This document shows positions 57,225-64,000 of a DNA stretch of 64,000 nt, one piece after another. The stretch is from NCBI RefSeq assembly GCF_009695745.1, contig NZ_VUNH01000009.1:1-64000 (forward strand). Reading direction: 5' to 3'. The position numbers were made by a program, and so were the translations under genes. The first letter of the stretch is position 1. The number at the start of each line of letters is the position of its first letter. Source of the DNA: Pyramidobacter porci. GTDB taxonomy: Bacteria; Synergistota; Synergistia; Synergistales; Dethiosulfovibrionaceae. The notes beneath the pieces were generated by a model. The model had not been told where the DNA came from and searched no databases. It saw only the letters and a list, made by a program, of their open reading frames with translations.

Positions 57225-57851
57225 TTGTCTGCTACGAAAAGGGACATTGCGTACAAAAGAATCAAAGAAATGATTCTTCAGGGAGATTTAACGTCGGAAT
57301 TCACTCCTTCAGAGAAAAGTCTAGGTGATGAGCTCGGCATGAGCCGAACCCCTGTACGTGAAGCTCTTCAGCGGCTGGTCATGGAGGGATTCATGAAGGG
57401 GTGTTCGCATAAAGGTTCTATGGTCAACGAAATCTCGATAGCCGAAGCTGTGGAGATCGTGGAGTTGCGCATGGCTGTGGAGGAGTTCGTCATTCAGAAT
57501 CTCAGTCTTCCTCTGAGCGACGAGCAATGCGCGAAGCTGCAGGCGATGGTCGATTCTCAGGAGGAGCTCGCAGCCGTCGGCAATTCCTCGGCTTTCCTTG
57601 AGAGCGACGTGGAATTTCACGACTATCTGGCGAGTCTTTACGGCAATCAGCTGCTGAGAGACACTCTCAAAAGCGCTCGTGAGCGCTTTCTCGCCCCCGG
57701 CGGAGTTATTTTGCGCAACAAACCTCAGATGCTGGAGGCGCTGGAAGGACACGTGAAAATACTTGGTGCCCTGCGAAAGGGGGACTCGGAAGAGGCCAAG
57801 CGGCAGATGCACGCCCACATGGTTTTTGCGAAACACGTGCTGATTTCTTGA
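57225..57851 (+). CDS. GntR family transcriptional regulator, FCD (FadR-type) subfamily
   Basis: 208 residues. The N-terminal winged helix (about 8-72) has SEKSLGDELGMSRTPVREAL, the GntR signature. The C-terminal FCD domain (about 76-205) keeps the metal- and ligand-site residues D128, H132, H176 and H198. FCD regulators usually sense an organic acid and repress the genes that use it. TTG start at 57225, six bases after AGGGAGGGG. It precedes the 2-oxoacid dehydrogenase/TRAP operon by about 420 nt, so it likely controls it and itself. The effector is unknown. Confidence 0.92.
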   Translation: MSATKRDIAYKRIKEMILQGDLTSEFTPSEKSLGDELGMSRTPVREALQRLVMEGFMKGCSHKGSMVNEISIAEAVEIVELRMAVEEFVIQNLSLPLSDEQCAKLQAMVDSQEELAAVGNSSAFLESDVEFHDYLASLYGNQLLRDTLKSARERFLAPGGVILRNKPQMLEALEGHVKILGALRKGDSEEAKRQMHAHMVFAKHVLIS

Positions 57852-57904
57852 TGGAGCGTGAGAAGACAGAGGTTCGATGGGGTTATTTCACCTCGCGATG
57901 GAGT

Positions 57905-58067
57905 GATACTCGTTTTCGTTAAAAAGGGCACAGGTTCTTCGCCCTTTTCAGAGCGCCGAAGGCGCGTCGAAAGCTGCATTAAATCGCGTGCTGCATGCTT
58001 TTTGCAGCGCGGCCGTGCGCCAGCGCGGCATTTTCACTGATGCCTTCTCATTGAAAATCAGTATCAT
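57905..58067 (+). repeat. Dispersed structured element, complete copy C
   Basis: The best-preserved copy. Terminal inverted repeats are TGATACTCGTTTTCGTT (from 57904) and, at the right end, the complement of TGATACTGATTTTCAATG. Inside are a GCGCC-GAA-GGCGC hairpin, a GTGCTGC/GCAGCGC hairpin and a GCCG/CGGC hairpin. The 36 nt at 57930-57965 are identical to copy A. It lies just after the GntR gene and abuts a second element. No coding capacity. Confidence 0.8.
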
Positions 58068-58226
58068 ACTATTTCTTGATAGAAAGAACTAACATGGCTT
58101 GCGGGGCGCTACGGGGAAGTTCAGTCGCTCGGGACTACCTCGACCGCTGCTCGGTCTGCGCAGCCTGCTTTGTGAATCTCCCCGCAGCGCCTCTATGTTC
58201 GGCATTTTAATTGAGAAATAGTATCG
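58064..58226. repeat. Second palindromic element with long imperfect arms
   Basis: A 163-nt near-palindrome. The outer arms begin TCATACTATTTCTTGATAG on the left and, read from the right on the minus strand, CGATACTATTTCTCAATTA. The inner arms 58104-58123 and 58173-58192 match in most of 20 positions, differing mainly by A/G. The loop region 58124-58172 is GC-rich. Its termini share TGATACT-like sequence with the neighbouring element, suggesting mobilisation by the same machinery. It lies between the GntR gene and acoA and could act as a transcriptional structure. Confidence 0.65.
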
Positions 58227-58270
58227 GTTTCACCAAGAGGGGTTAAAAAATCGTTAGGGAGGTTGTTTGG

Positions 58271-59275
58271 ATGAGTGCGCTTGCTATTCGTAAGGAACCG
58301 ACGATTCCTGTGGGGAAGTACGGCAAAAAGCTGTTGTTGGAGCTCTACAGAAAGATGGTGACCATCCGGCTTTTTGAACAAACGGTCGAGTCTCACTTCC
58401 TTGCGGGCGAGATTCCCGGTTTCGTTCACCTTTACATCGGCGAAGAAGCTATCGCTGCCGGCGTTATGACGAATATGACCGATCGCGATTATATTGAAAG
58501 CACCCACCGCGGGCACGGCCACACGATCGCCAAGGGCGCCGACCTGAAGCGTATGATGGCCGAGATCTTTGGCAAGGTCACGGGGTACTGCAAAGGCAAG
58601 GGCGGTTCCATGCACATTGCGGATTTTAGCATCGGCATGCTTGGAGCCAACGGCATCGTCGGCGGCGGCTATTCGCTGGCGGTTGGCGCCGGCCTCGCCA
58701 CAAAGCTCTCCGGCGAAGACAGAGTTTCTGCCGTATTCTTCGGCGATGGAGCTTCCAATCGCGGTACCTTTCACGAAGCCCTGAACATGGCCGCCATCTG
58801 GCAGCTGCCCGTGCTGTTCGTCTGCGAGATGAACCAGTGGGCTTCCACGACTCCTTATAGAACCACCACGTCCGTGGAAAATATTGCTGACCGCTGTCAG
58901 GGGTATTCCATTCCCGGATATATCGTGGACGGAAACGACGTTTTGGCTGTTTATGAGGCTGCGAAGGACATCATCGCCGATATCCGCGCGGGGAAAGGCC
59001 CTGTTCTCCTGGAGTGCAAGACCTATCGAATCAAGGGTCACTTCGTGGGCGACCCCGAGAAATACCGCACGAAAGAGGAAGTCCAACACGAATTCGAGAC
59101 CAACAACCCGATCACCCGTTTTGAGGAAAAGGTTTTGAAGGCTGGCGCCTTGACTCAAGCTGATCTCGATGCCGTTTACAAGCAGGCGGAACGGGAAATT
59201 GCCGAGGCGCTGAAGTTCGCCAAGGAAAGTCCGGAGCCCGCGCCCGAAGCAATTTATGAGGATCTCTACGTATAA
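58271..59275 (+). CDS. acoA: TPP-dependent dehydrogenase E1 alpha subunit (AcoA/PdhA family)
   Basis: First half of the E1 component of a 2-oxoacid or acetoin dehydrogenase complex; binds TPP and decarboxylates or cleaves the substrate. 334 residues. GFVHLYIGEEAIAAGV (about 50-65), THRGHGHTIAKG, and the TPP motif from GDG (158-160) to N188 (GDGASNRGTFHEALNMAAIW is its first part). Length and sequence are of the AcoA/PdhA branch, without the long N-terminal extension of mitochondrial E1. Followed by the beta subunit 15 nt later. The choice among acetoin, pyruvate or branched-chain oxoacid is open. Confidence 0.93.
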   Translation: MSALAIRKEPTIPVGKYGKKLLLELYRKMVTIRLFEQTVESHFLAGEIPGFVHLYIGEEAIAAGVMTNMTDRDYIESTHRGHGHTIAKGADLKRMMAEIFGKVTGYCKGKGGSMHIADFSIGMLGANGIVGGGYSLAVGAGLATKLSGEDRVSAVFFGDGASNRGTFHEALNMAAIWQLPVLFVCEMNQWASTTPYRTTTSVENIADRCQGYSIPGYIVDGNDVLAVYEAAKDIIADIRAGKGPVLLECKTYRIKGHFVGDPEKYRTKEEVQHEFETNNPITRFEEKVLKAGALTQADLDAVYKQAEREIAEALKFAKESPEPAPEAIYEDLYV

Positions 59276-59290
59276 GGAGGCTCGTCAGCC

Positions 59291-60268
59291 ATGAAAACCA
59301 TCACTTTTTCTCAGGCGACTCAGGAGGCCATGATCGAAGAGATGGAGCGTGATCCCTCCGTATTCGTCATGGGAGAGGACATCGCCCGTCAGGGAGGCAT
59401 TTTCGGCCAGTTCAAGGAGCTCCCTGGACGTTTTGGCACCGACAGAGTCCGCGACACGCCGATCAGCGAGACGGCGATTATCGGTGCTGCCGTTGGAGCT
59501 GCTCTTGCAGGAATGCGTCCCGTTGCCGACATGCATTTTGCCGATTTTATGCTCGTCTGCGGCGACGAGGTGTTCAACCAAATGGCTAAAGTTCATTACA
59601 TGTTCGGAGCTCAGAAGACTGTCCCCATGGTTCTTCGGGCTCCTGATGGATTGATTAGCCAGGCTGCCGCACAGCATTCTCAGATGGTTGAGGGCATTTT
59701 TGCGCATATCCCCGGATTAAAGATCGTTTCCCCTTCCAACCCTGCCGACGCGAAAGGGCTCTTGAAATCCGCGATCCGCGATGACAACCCCGTCATCTAC
59801 TTTGAGCACAAAGCCCTGTTCAGCACCAAAGGCGAAGTCCCGGAAGACAGCGATTTTTACGTCCCCATCGGCAAGGGAAGAATTGACAAGGCCGGTACGG
59901 ACGTGACCGTGGTTTCCTGGTCTCACTGCCTTCACACCACCTGCCAGGAAGTCGTCAAACTGGCGGAAAAAGAAGGCATCAGCGTCGAACTGATCGACCT
60001 GCGCACGATCGTTCCCTGGGACAGGGAAATGGTCCTTGAGTCCGTTGCGAAGACCAGCCGTCTGTGTATCGTCCATGAAGCCGTGAAGCATGGCGGCTTT
60101 GGCGGAGAAATCGCCGCCACCGTCGCCGAGGAAGCTATCGGAATGCTTGATGCGCCGATCCTTCGTTTTGGCGCTCCCTTTACCCCAGTTCCTTTTGCTC
60201 GTCCTCTCGAGCAGGCTTATCGCCTCTCGCCGGAGAAAATCATGGCCGGCATCAGAAAAATGTTCTAA
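59291..60268 (+). CDS. acoB: TPP-dependent dehydrogenase E1 beta subunit (AcoB/PdhB family)
   Basis: Second half of the heterotetrameric E1. 325 residues. It begins TFSQATQEAMIEEMERDPSV (E. coli-independent AcoB-like start), with MGEDIARQGGIFGQFKEL, the TPP-contacting glutamate in RDTPISETAIIGAAVGAALAG (key part SETAI), PDGLISQAAAQHSQ and the C-terminal transketolase domain (EGISVELIDLRTIVPWD). AGGAGG stands ahead of the ATG. A 153-nt gap then separates it from a TRAP binding-protein gene. Confidence 0.93.
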   Translation: MKTITFSQATQEAMIEEMERDPSVFVMGEDIARQGGIFGQFKELPGRFGTDRVRDTPISETAIIGAAVGAALAGMRPVADMHFADFMLVCGDEVFNQMAKVHYMFGAQKTVPMVLRAPDGLISQAAAQHSQMVEGIFAHIPGLKIVSPSNPADAKGLLKSAIRDDNPVIYFEHKALFSTKGEVPEDSDFYVPIGKGRIDKAGTDVTVVSWSHCLHTTCQEVVKLAEKEGISVELIDLRTIVPWDREMVLESVAKTSRLCIVHEAVKHGGFGGEIAATVAEEAIGMLDAPILRFGAPFTPVPFARPLEQAYRLSPEKIMAGIRKMF

Positions 60269-60421
60269 ACTTCCTTTACGAATTCTTGGATCACGACCCT
60301 TAACCTGCTTTCGCGGCCGTGAGAGTGCCGCCGGCACGGGGCGGGGTGTTCTATTGCAGATCGGTTTCAGGTTCTCTTTGAGAGCTTAAGCGATACTCAA
60401 ACATGTGAGGAGGATATCTTA

Positions 60422-61492
60422 ATGAAGAAGTTTGCAGCAGTGTTGTTGACCGTCCTAGTCGTTGGCGCCGCCGTCCCCGCCATGGCGGCGTACAAGAGCG
60501 AGTACAAGCTCGATATCGTTCCCAGCATTACCACCGCCTGGGGCCAAGGAGCCCAGTACTTTGCGGATCTGGTCCGCGCCCGAACGGATGGTCGCGTCAA
60601 CATCAAGGTCTATCCTAACGCTCAATTGACGACTGGCAAGCAGACCAACGCCTTTATGATGCTCCGCAACGGGGCTATCGACTTTGCCTGCCAGTCCTCG
60701 ATCAACTGGTCGCCTCAGGTTGTGGAGCTGAACCTTTTCGCCATGCCCTTCTTCGTGGCGGAACAGCCCGATCGCTATGCCGCGATGGACGCCATCACGG
60801 GAGGAAAAAGCGGCGCCATGCTCAAGACGGCCGTAGAGCTCAAGGGCGTTAAAGTTCTCGCTTACGGCGAAAACGGATTCCGCGAGCTGACCAACTCGAA
60901 AAGGGAGATCCACACCCCGGAGGATTTCAAAGGGCTGAAGATTCGCGTCGTCGGCTCCAAGCTGTTCCTCGATACCTACAAGGCCATGGGAGCCAACCCC
61001 ATCGCCATGAACTGGTCCGACACGATGACTGCCCTGCAGCAGGGCGTCGTCGACGGCCAGGAAAACCCGATCAACACCTTCTATCCCGTAAAAGTCTACG
61101 AGTACAACAAGTACATGCTGGACTGGCACTGCGTGATCGATCCTACGCTGTTCTCGGTGAACCCCGGTGTCTGGAAATCCTTTTCCAAGGAAGATCAGAT
61201 TATCATCGAGGAAGCCGCCAAGGAAGCCGCGAAATTCCAGACCGCCCTCGCACGCATCGGTCTTGACGACGGCTGGGCCTATGATTACCTTGCCAAGATG
61301 AACAAGCTGCCCGAAGTTACCGACTGGTACAAAGAACTCGCCCGGGTCGGAATGGTCGTCACCCAATTGACTCCTGAGCAGACCGCCGCCTTCGCTGCTC
61401 TGGCAAAGCCGGTTCGAGACGAGTGGTATAGTAAGTTCCCGCAAATCATGGATCAGGCGGCCGCAGACATGGCTGCCGTCGCCAAGAAGTAG
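60422..61492 (+). CDS. dctP: TRAP transporter substrate-binding protein (DctP family)
   Basis: Periplasmic receptor of a TRAP transporter. 356 residues with a signal peptide (1-22, ending VPAMAA). The mature part has the DctP fold, with the carboxylate-binding arginine probably R175 in GLKIRVVGS and the motif NWSDTMTALQQGVVDGQENP. GTGAGGAGG lies before the ATG. It sits inside the dehydrogenase gene cluster, so the ligand is probably the substrate (or precursor) of that enzyme, e.g. a 2-oxoacid. A 13-bp stem-loop follows. Confidence 0.93.
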   Translation: MKKFAAVLLTVLVVGAAVPAMAAYKSEYKLDIVPSITTAWGQGAQYFADLVRARTDGRVNIKVYPNAQLTTGKQTNAFMMLRNGAIDFACQSSINWSPQVVELNLFAMPFFVAEQPDRYAAMDAITGGKSGAMLKTAVELKGVKVLAYGENGFRELTNSKREIHTPEDFKGLKIRVVGSKLFLDTYKAMGANPIAMNWSDTMTALQQGVVDGQENPINTFYPVKVYEYNKYMLDWHCVIDPTLFSVNPGVWKSFSKEDQIIIEEAAKEAAKFQTALARIGLDDGWAYDYLAKMNKLPEVTDWYKELARVGMVVTQLTPEQTAAFAALAKPVRDEWYSKFPQIMDQAAADMAAVAKK

Positions 61493-61509
61493 TTCTCGCG
61501 ATATTCCAT

Positions 61510-61540
61510 ACATGGGGAGCGCGTAAGGCGCTCCCCATGT
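61510..61540 (+). terminator. Intercistronic stem-loop after dctP
   Basis: ACATGGGGAGCGC (61510-61522) and GCGCTCCCCATGT (61528-61540) pair perfectly over 13 bp with loop GTAAG and no T run. It probably protects the receptor mRNA or partially terminates, so that receptor exceeds permease. Confidence 0.8.
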
Positions 61541-61608
61541 AACTGAGCGTTTTCTCGAAAGCCAGCTTTTCTGTTCCGGTACACTTTCAACGTGAAAGGA
61601 GCGGCGTC

Positions 61609-62079
61609 ATGCTGAAAAAGTTCTTCGCTCACTTCGAAGAGATCGTGGGCGCGGTTGTTCTTTTTATAATGGTCTCGATCACCTTCGTGAACGTGGTGAC
61701 TCGCTATGTTATCGTTTATCCGCTTTCGTTCACCGAGGAAGTGACGGTCAACCTTTTTGTGTGGCTCGTGATGGCGGGGACATCCTTGGCTTTCCGCCAG
61801 AATGCGAATCTAGCCATGACCTTTATATATAATCATCTGCCGAAGAAAGTCCGCAAGATCTGTTTTTGCTTTTCCTGTTTTCTGACGGTGACTTTCTTCG
61901 GTCTGCTGACGTGGCTCGGAACCTCCCAGGTGATAGATGAGATTGAACTCGGGGCTGTCACAGAATCGCTCGCTATCCCAGCGGCCGTCTATTCTGCTGC
62001 GGTTCCCTTCTTTTCCATCATTATTTTGATCAGATTTTCGCAGGCTGCGCGTGATTTCACCGCGCAGGGAAAATATTGA
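61609..62079 (+). CDS. dctQ: TRAP transporter small membrane subunit (DctQ family)
   Basis: 156-residue protein with four membrane helices (e.g. VGAVVLFIMVSITFVNVVTRY, shown by its VVLFIMVSITFVNV part, and ICFCFSCFLTVTFFGLLTW). DctQ subunits form the complex with DctM and are required for transport. The motif FTEEVTVNLFVWLVMAG is typical. AAAGGAGCG stands before the ATG. It ends 16 nt before dctM. Confidence 0.9.
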   Translation: MLKKFFAHFEEIVGAVVLFIMVSITFVNVVTRYVIVYPLSFTEEVTVNLFVWLVMAGTSLAFRQNANLAMTFIYNHLPKKVRKICFCFSCFLTVTFFGLLTWLGTSQVIDEIELGAVTESLAIPAAVYSAAVPFFSIIILIRFSQAARDFTAQGKY

Positions 62080-62095
62080 GAACGGGGTGGTTCAT

Positions 62096-63394
62096 ATGAG
62101 CGAATTCTTTTCGGATTCAGCGCTCTGGACTGTCGTCCTTTTCTTCATCCCTCTGCTTCTCGGCGTGCCTATCGCCATTTCCCTGGGCATGACGGCCATC
62201 GTCGTTGCCATCGGTTGGGACATGGGGTACCAGATGCTTTCCTACAGCTACTTTTCAGGCATCGCCAAGTTCCCTCTGCTGGCGATCCCTTTCTTCGTTA
62301 TGGCGGGCGTCATCATGGAGAAGGTGGGGATCGCGGAGCGCCTGATCAATCTGATCAAGCAGCTTGTGGGTGACATGCCAGGGGGGCTTGCGGTGGCAAC
62401 CGTTCTTGTCGCCGCTTTCTGGGGGGCCGTTTCGGGATCGGGCCCTGCTACGGTAGCTGCTTTGGGACTTATCCTCATCCCCGGCATGGTCGACGCCGGA
62501 TATGACAAACCCTTTGCGACAGCCGTCGTGTCGGTCGCGGCGGGGCTTGCCATTATCATCCCTCCGAGCATTTGCTTCATTGTCTATGGAGATATCATGG
62601 AGCAGTCCATCGGCACGCTGTTCGCCGCCGGTGTGTTACCTGGGTTAGTGGTTGCCGGGTGCTTGTGCGTTCTTGTTTATCTTGTATCGGTAAAACGCGG
62701 TTACTGTGGCGCGCCCAGGGGCTCTTCCAAGGAAGTCTGGAAGGCCTTCGTGGACGCCCTGTGGGGACTGATCACCCCTGTGATCATCCTCGGCGGAGTG
62801 TACGGCGGAATTTTCACTCCCACTGAAGCGGCGGCTGTGGCTGTGTTTTATGGTCTGTTCGTCGGCATGGTGGTCTACCGTACCATGTCGTGGAGGATGT
62901 TTTACGACATTCTCGTCGACACGGTGGTCTCTACCGCTGTGGTCATGCTCGTGGTCACCTGCGCCGGGCTTTACGGCTGGATCGGGGCTACTATCGGACT
63001 GATCGATAAAATTGCGGCGGTTCTGCTGTCCGTTTCTGACAATCCCGTAGTCATTCTGCTCATGATCAACGTGATCCTGCTTTTTGCGGGCATGCTCCTT
63101 GACGCGATCTCGATCTGCTACATTTTCCTGCCTATTCTGATGCCCATCATCGCTCATTTTCAGTGGGATCCCATCTGGTTTGGCATTATGATGACGATTA
63201 ACCTGGCGATAGGGCAAGTTACGCCTCCCGTGGCGGTCAACCTTTATGTCGGGGCTCGTATTAGCAACCTGACGATCGAAGAGATAGTTCCGGATGTTCT
63301 CCCTCAGCTTTTCGCTGCTCTGGTTGCTCTGTTGTTGATCACGCTGTTCCCCTCCATTACGACGGCCCTTCCTCATTGGATGGGAATGCTGTAG
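62096..63394 (+). CDS. dctM: TRAP transporter large membrane subunit (DctM family)
   Basis: 432-residue permease, about 12 membrane helices, sodium-driven. Family blocks are LLGVPIAISLGM near the start, FPLLAIPFFVMAGVIME near 60, AAFWGAVSGSGPATVAALG near 107, GVYGGIFTPTEAAAVAVFYG near 240, and NLAIGQVTPPVAVNLYVGA near 375. The ATG at 62096 follows GGGGTGG; an in-frame ATG 45 nt upstream is rejected as it lies in dctQ. The 161-nt gap to the E2 gene holds small hairpins. Confidence 0.94.
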   Translation: MSEFFSDSALWTVVLFFIPLLLGVPIAISLGMTAIVVAIGWDMGYQMLSYSYFSGIAKFPLLAIPFFVMAGVIMEKVGIAERLINLIKQLVGDMPGGLAVATVLVAAFWGAVSGSGPATVAALGLILIPGMVDAGYDKPFATAVVSVAAGLAIIIPPSICFIVYGDIMEQSIGTLFAAGVLPGLVVAGCLCVLVYLVSVKRGYCGAPRGSSKEVWKAFVDALWGLITPVIILGGVYGGIFTPTEAAAVAVFYGLFVGMVVYRTMSWRMFYDILVDTVVSTAVVMLVVTCAGLYGWIGATIGLIDKIAAVLLSVSDNPVVILLMINVILLFAGMLLDAISICYIFLPILMPIIAHFQWDPIWFGIMMTINLAIGQVTPPVAVNLYVGARISNLTIEEIVPDVLPQLFAALVALLLITLFPSITTALPHWMGML

Positions 63395-63420
63395 GATCCT
63401 TCAGGACTCCTGTCTGCGCG

Positions 63421-63473
63421 GTTTGCCCGTGTCTGTTAGGGTAAACGTGTCCTCGCCGAGGCGGGACGGGCTT
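63421..63473 (+). other. Hairpin region between dctM and the E2 gene
   Basis: GTTTGCCC (63421-63428) pairs with GGGTAAAC (63439-63446) with one G-U, and CCTCG-CCGAGG-type pairing follows, then GACGGGCTTTT. It may reduce but not stop transcription into the E2 gene. Confidence 0.4.
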
Positions 63474-63555
63474 TTCCTGAACGCTTGCTCAATGAGCTGA
63501 TTGGGACAGAGGCGTCTTGATGTCGGATTTTTAAAGAGAAAGAGGGAATTGGTTC

Positions 63556-64000
63556 ATGGCAACTTCTATTACGATGCCCAAACTCGGTCTGACCATGACT
63601 GAAGGAACGATTTCGAAATGGTTGAAGAAAGAAGGAGATTCAGTTGCCGCTGGAGACTCTCTGTTCGTCGTTTCCACCGACAAGCTGACCTATGAGTATC
63701 GGGCGGAGGTAACCGGGACGCTGCTGAAAATCGTCGTGCCCGAGGAGGGAACGGTCGCCGTCGGTGGCGAAGTGGGCATCGTTGGAGAAGCCGACGAATC
63801 GGTCGAAGCCGTTCCCGCGGCGAAGGTCGTTTCCGTTGAAATCTCGAAAGCCAGCGGGACGGGACCCGTCGTGGCGTCGCCGTCGCTGAAGGAGAGTTCC
63901 GTTAACGCTTCGCCCAAAGCTCGCGCCTTCGCGAAAGCCCGTGGCATCGATCTTTCACTGATTGCGGGACACGGGGAGCCTCCCATGGTTCACCTGGCGG
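63556..64000 (+). CDS. acoC: Dihydrolipoamide acyltransferase E2 (AcoC/PdhC family), truncated by the window end
   Basis: Only the first 148 residues are in the window. The lipoyl domain (about 1-78) has MPKLGLTMTEGTISKWLKKE and the lipoylated lysine K43 in STDKLTYEY. A linker rich in Ala, Ser and Val follows, then the start of the peripheral subunit-binding domain (ASPKARAFAKARGIDLSLIA). The catalytic acyltransferase domain would lie beyond 64000. Downstream of dctM and in the same direction as acoAB, it completes the E1-E2 core of the complex. E3 is not in view. Confidence 0.92.
   Translation, partial: MATSITMPKLGLTMTEGTISKWLKKEGDSVAAGDSLFVVSTDKLTYEYRAEVTGTLLKIVVPEEGTVAVGGEVGIVGEADESVEAVPAAKVVSVEISKASGTGPVVASPSLKESSVNASPKARAFAKARGIDLSLIAGHGEPPMVHLA

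Overview
The window looks like a chromosome segment of an anaerobic, diderm, amino-acid or organic-acid fermenting bacterium, most likely a member of the Synergistota (Pyramidobacter-like). This is inferred from gene content and was not tested by any search. Anaerobic traits are a one-piece pyruvate:ferredoxin oxidoreductase, a small ferredoxin, a HemW-type radical SAM protein and a YgiQ radical SAM protein. Diderm traits are LptD- and LptC-like proteins and FtsEX-EnvC. Firmicute-like traits are the split purS/purQ/purL FGAM synthase and a Bacillus-type PurR encoded beside ispE. The sequence is GC-rich and tightly packed, with many 1-20 nt gene overlaps and frequent GTG/TTG starts.

Layout. 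1-6300: pyruvate:ferredoxin oxidoreductase, then a CYTH-like protein paired with a Ppx/GppA phosphatase. 6367-11954: a tripartite tricarboxylate transporter (binding protein, small and large membrane subunits), then a Na/Pi cotransporter overlapping a PhoU-like protein. 12331-17340: a LysM-M23 envelope peptidase, an unknown exported protein, and LptC- and LptD-like proteins. 17582-24391: greA (reverse), RNase J, uppP-maf, a DUF5693-type membrane protein and a CsaB-type pyruvyl transferase. 24451-30969: ftsE-ftsX-envC-ctp-polysaccharide deacetylase-purA, one compact run. 31044-39209 (reverse strand): purS-purQ-purL-purM-purN-purH-purD-purE, read from a strong promoter at about 39.3 kb. No purF, purB, purC or purK is in the window. 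39609-45374: lepA, hemW, ygiQ, murB. 45442-49497: yedF diverging from selA-selB, a selenium locus without selC or selD in view. 49593-54030: ispE-purR, a 59-residue ferredoxin upstream of a CAT-anticodon tRNA, then a DUF1538-type permease overlapping a tandem PII-like protein. 54229-56690: tRNA-Val, an orphan gene and a CstA-family transporter. 57225-64000: a GntR/FCD regulator, then a thiamine-diphosphate 2-oxoacid (or acetoin) dehydrogenase locus in which a complete TRAP transporter lies between the E1 genes and the lipoyl E2 gene. E2 runs off the window end.

Three things stand out. (1) The DUF1538 permease and tandem PII-like protein look like a transporter with its dedicated nucleotide-sensing gate, by analogy with AmtB-GlnK. 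(2) The TRAP transporter embedded in a 2-oxoacid dehydrogenase operon suggests import coupled directly to oxidative decarboxylation, possibly under a GntR repressor whose promoter carries a 26-bp near-palindrome. (3) A family of short non-coding elements with terminal inverted repeats and compensatory stem changes is present in four copies. One copy abuts a second long-palindrome element just upstream of the dehydrogenase operon.
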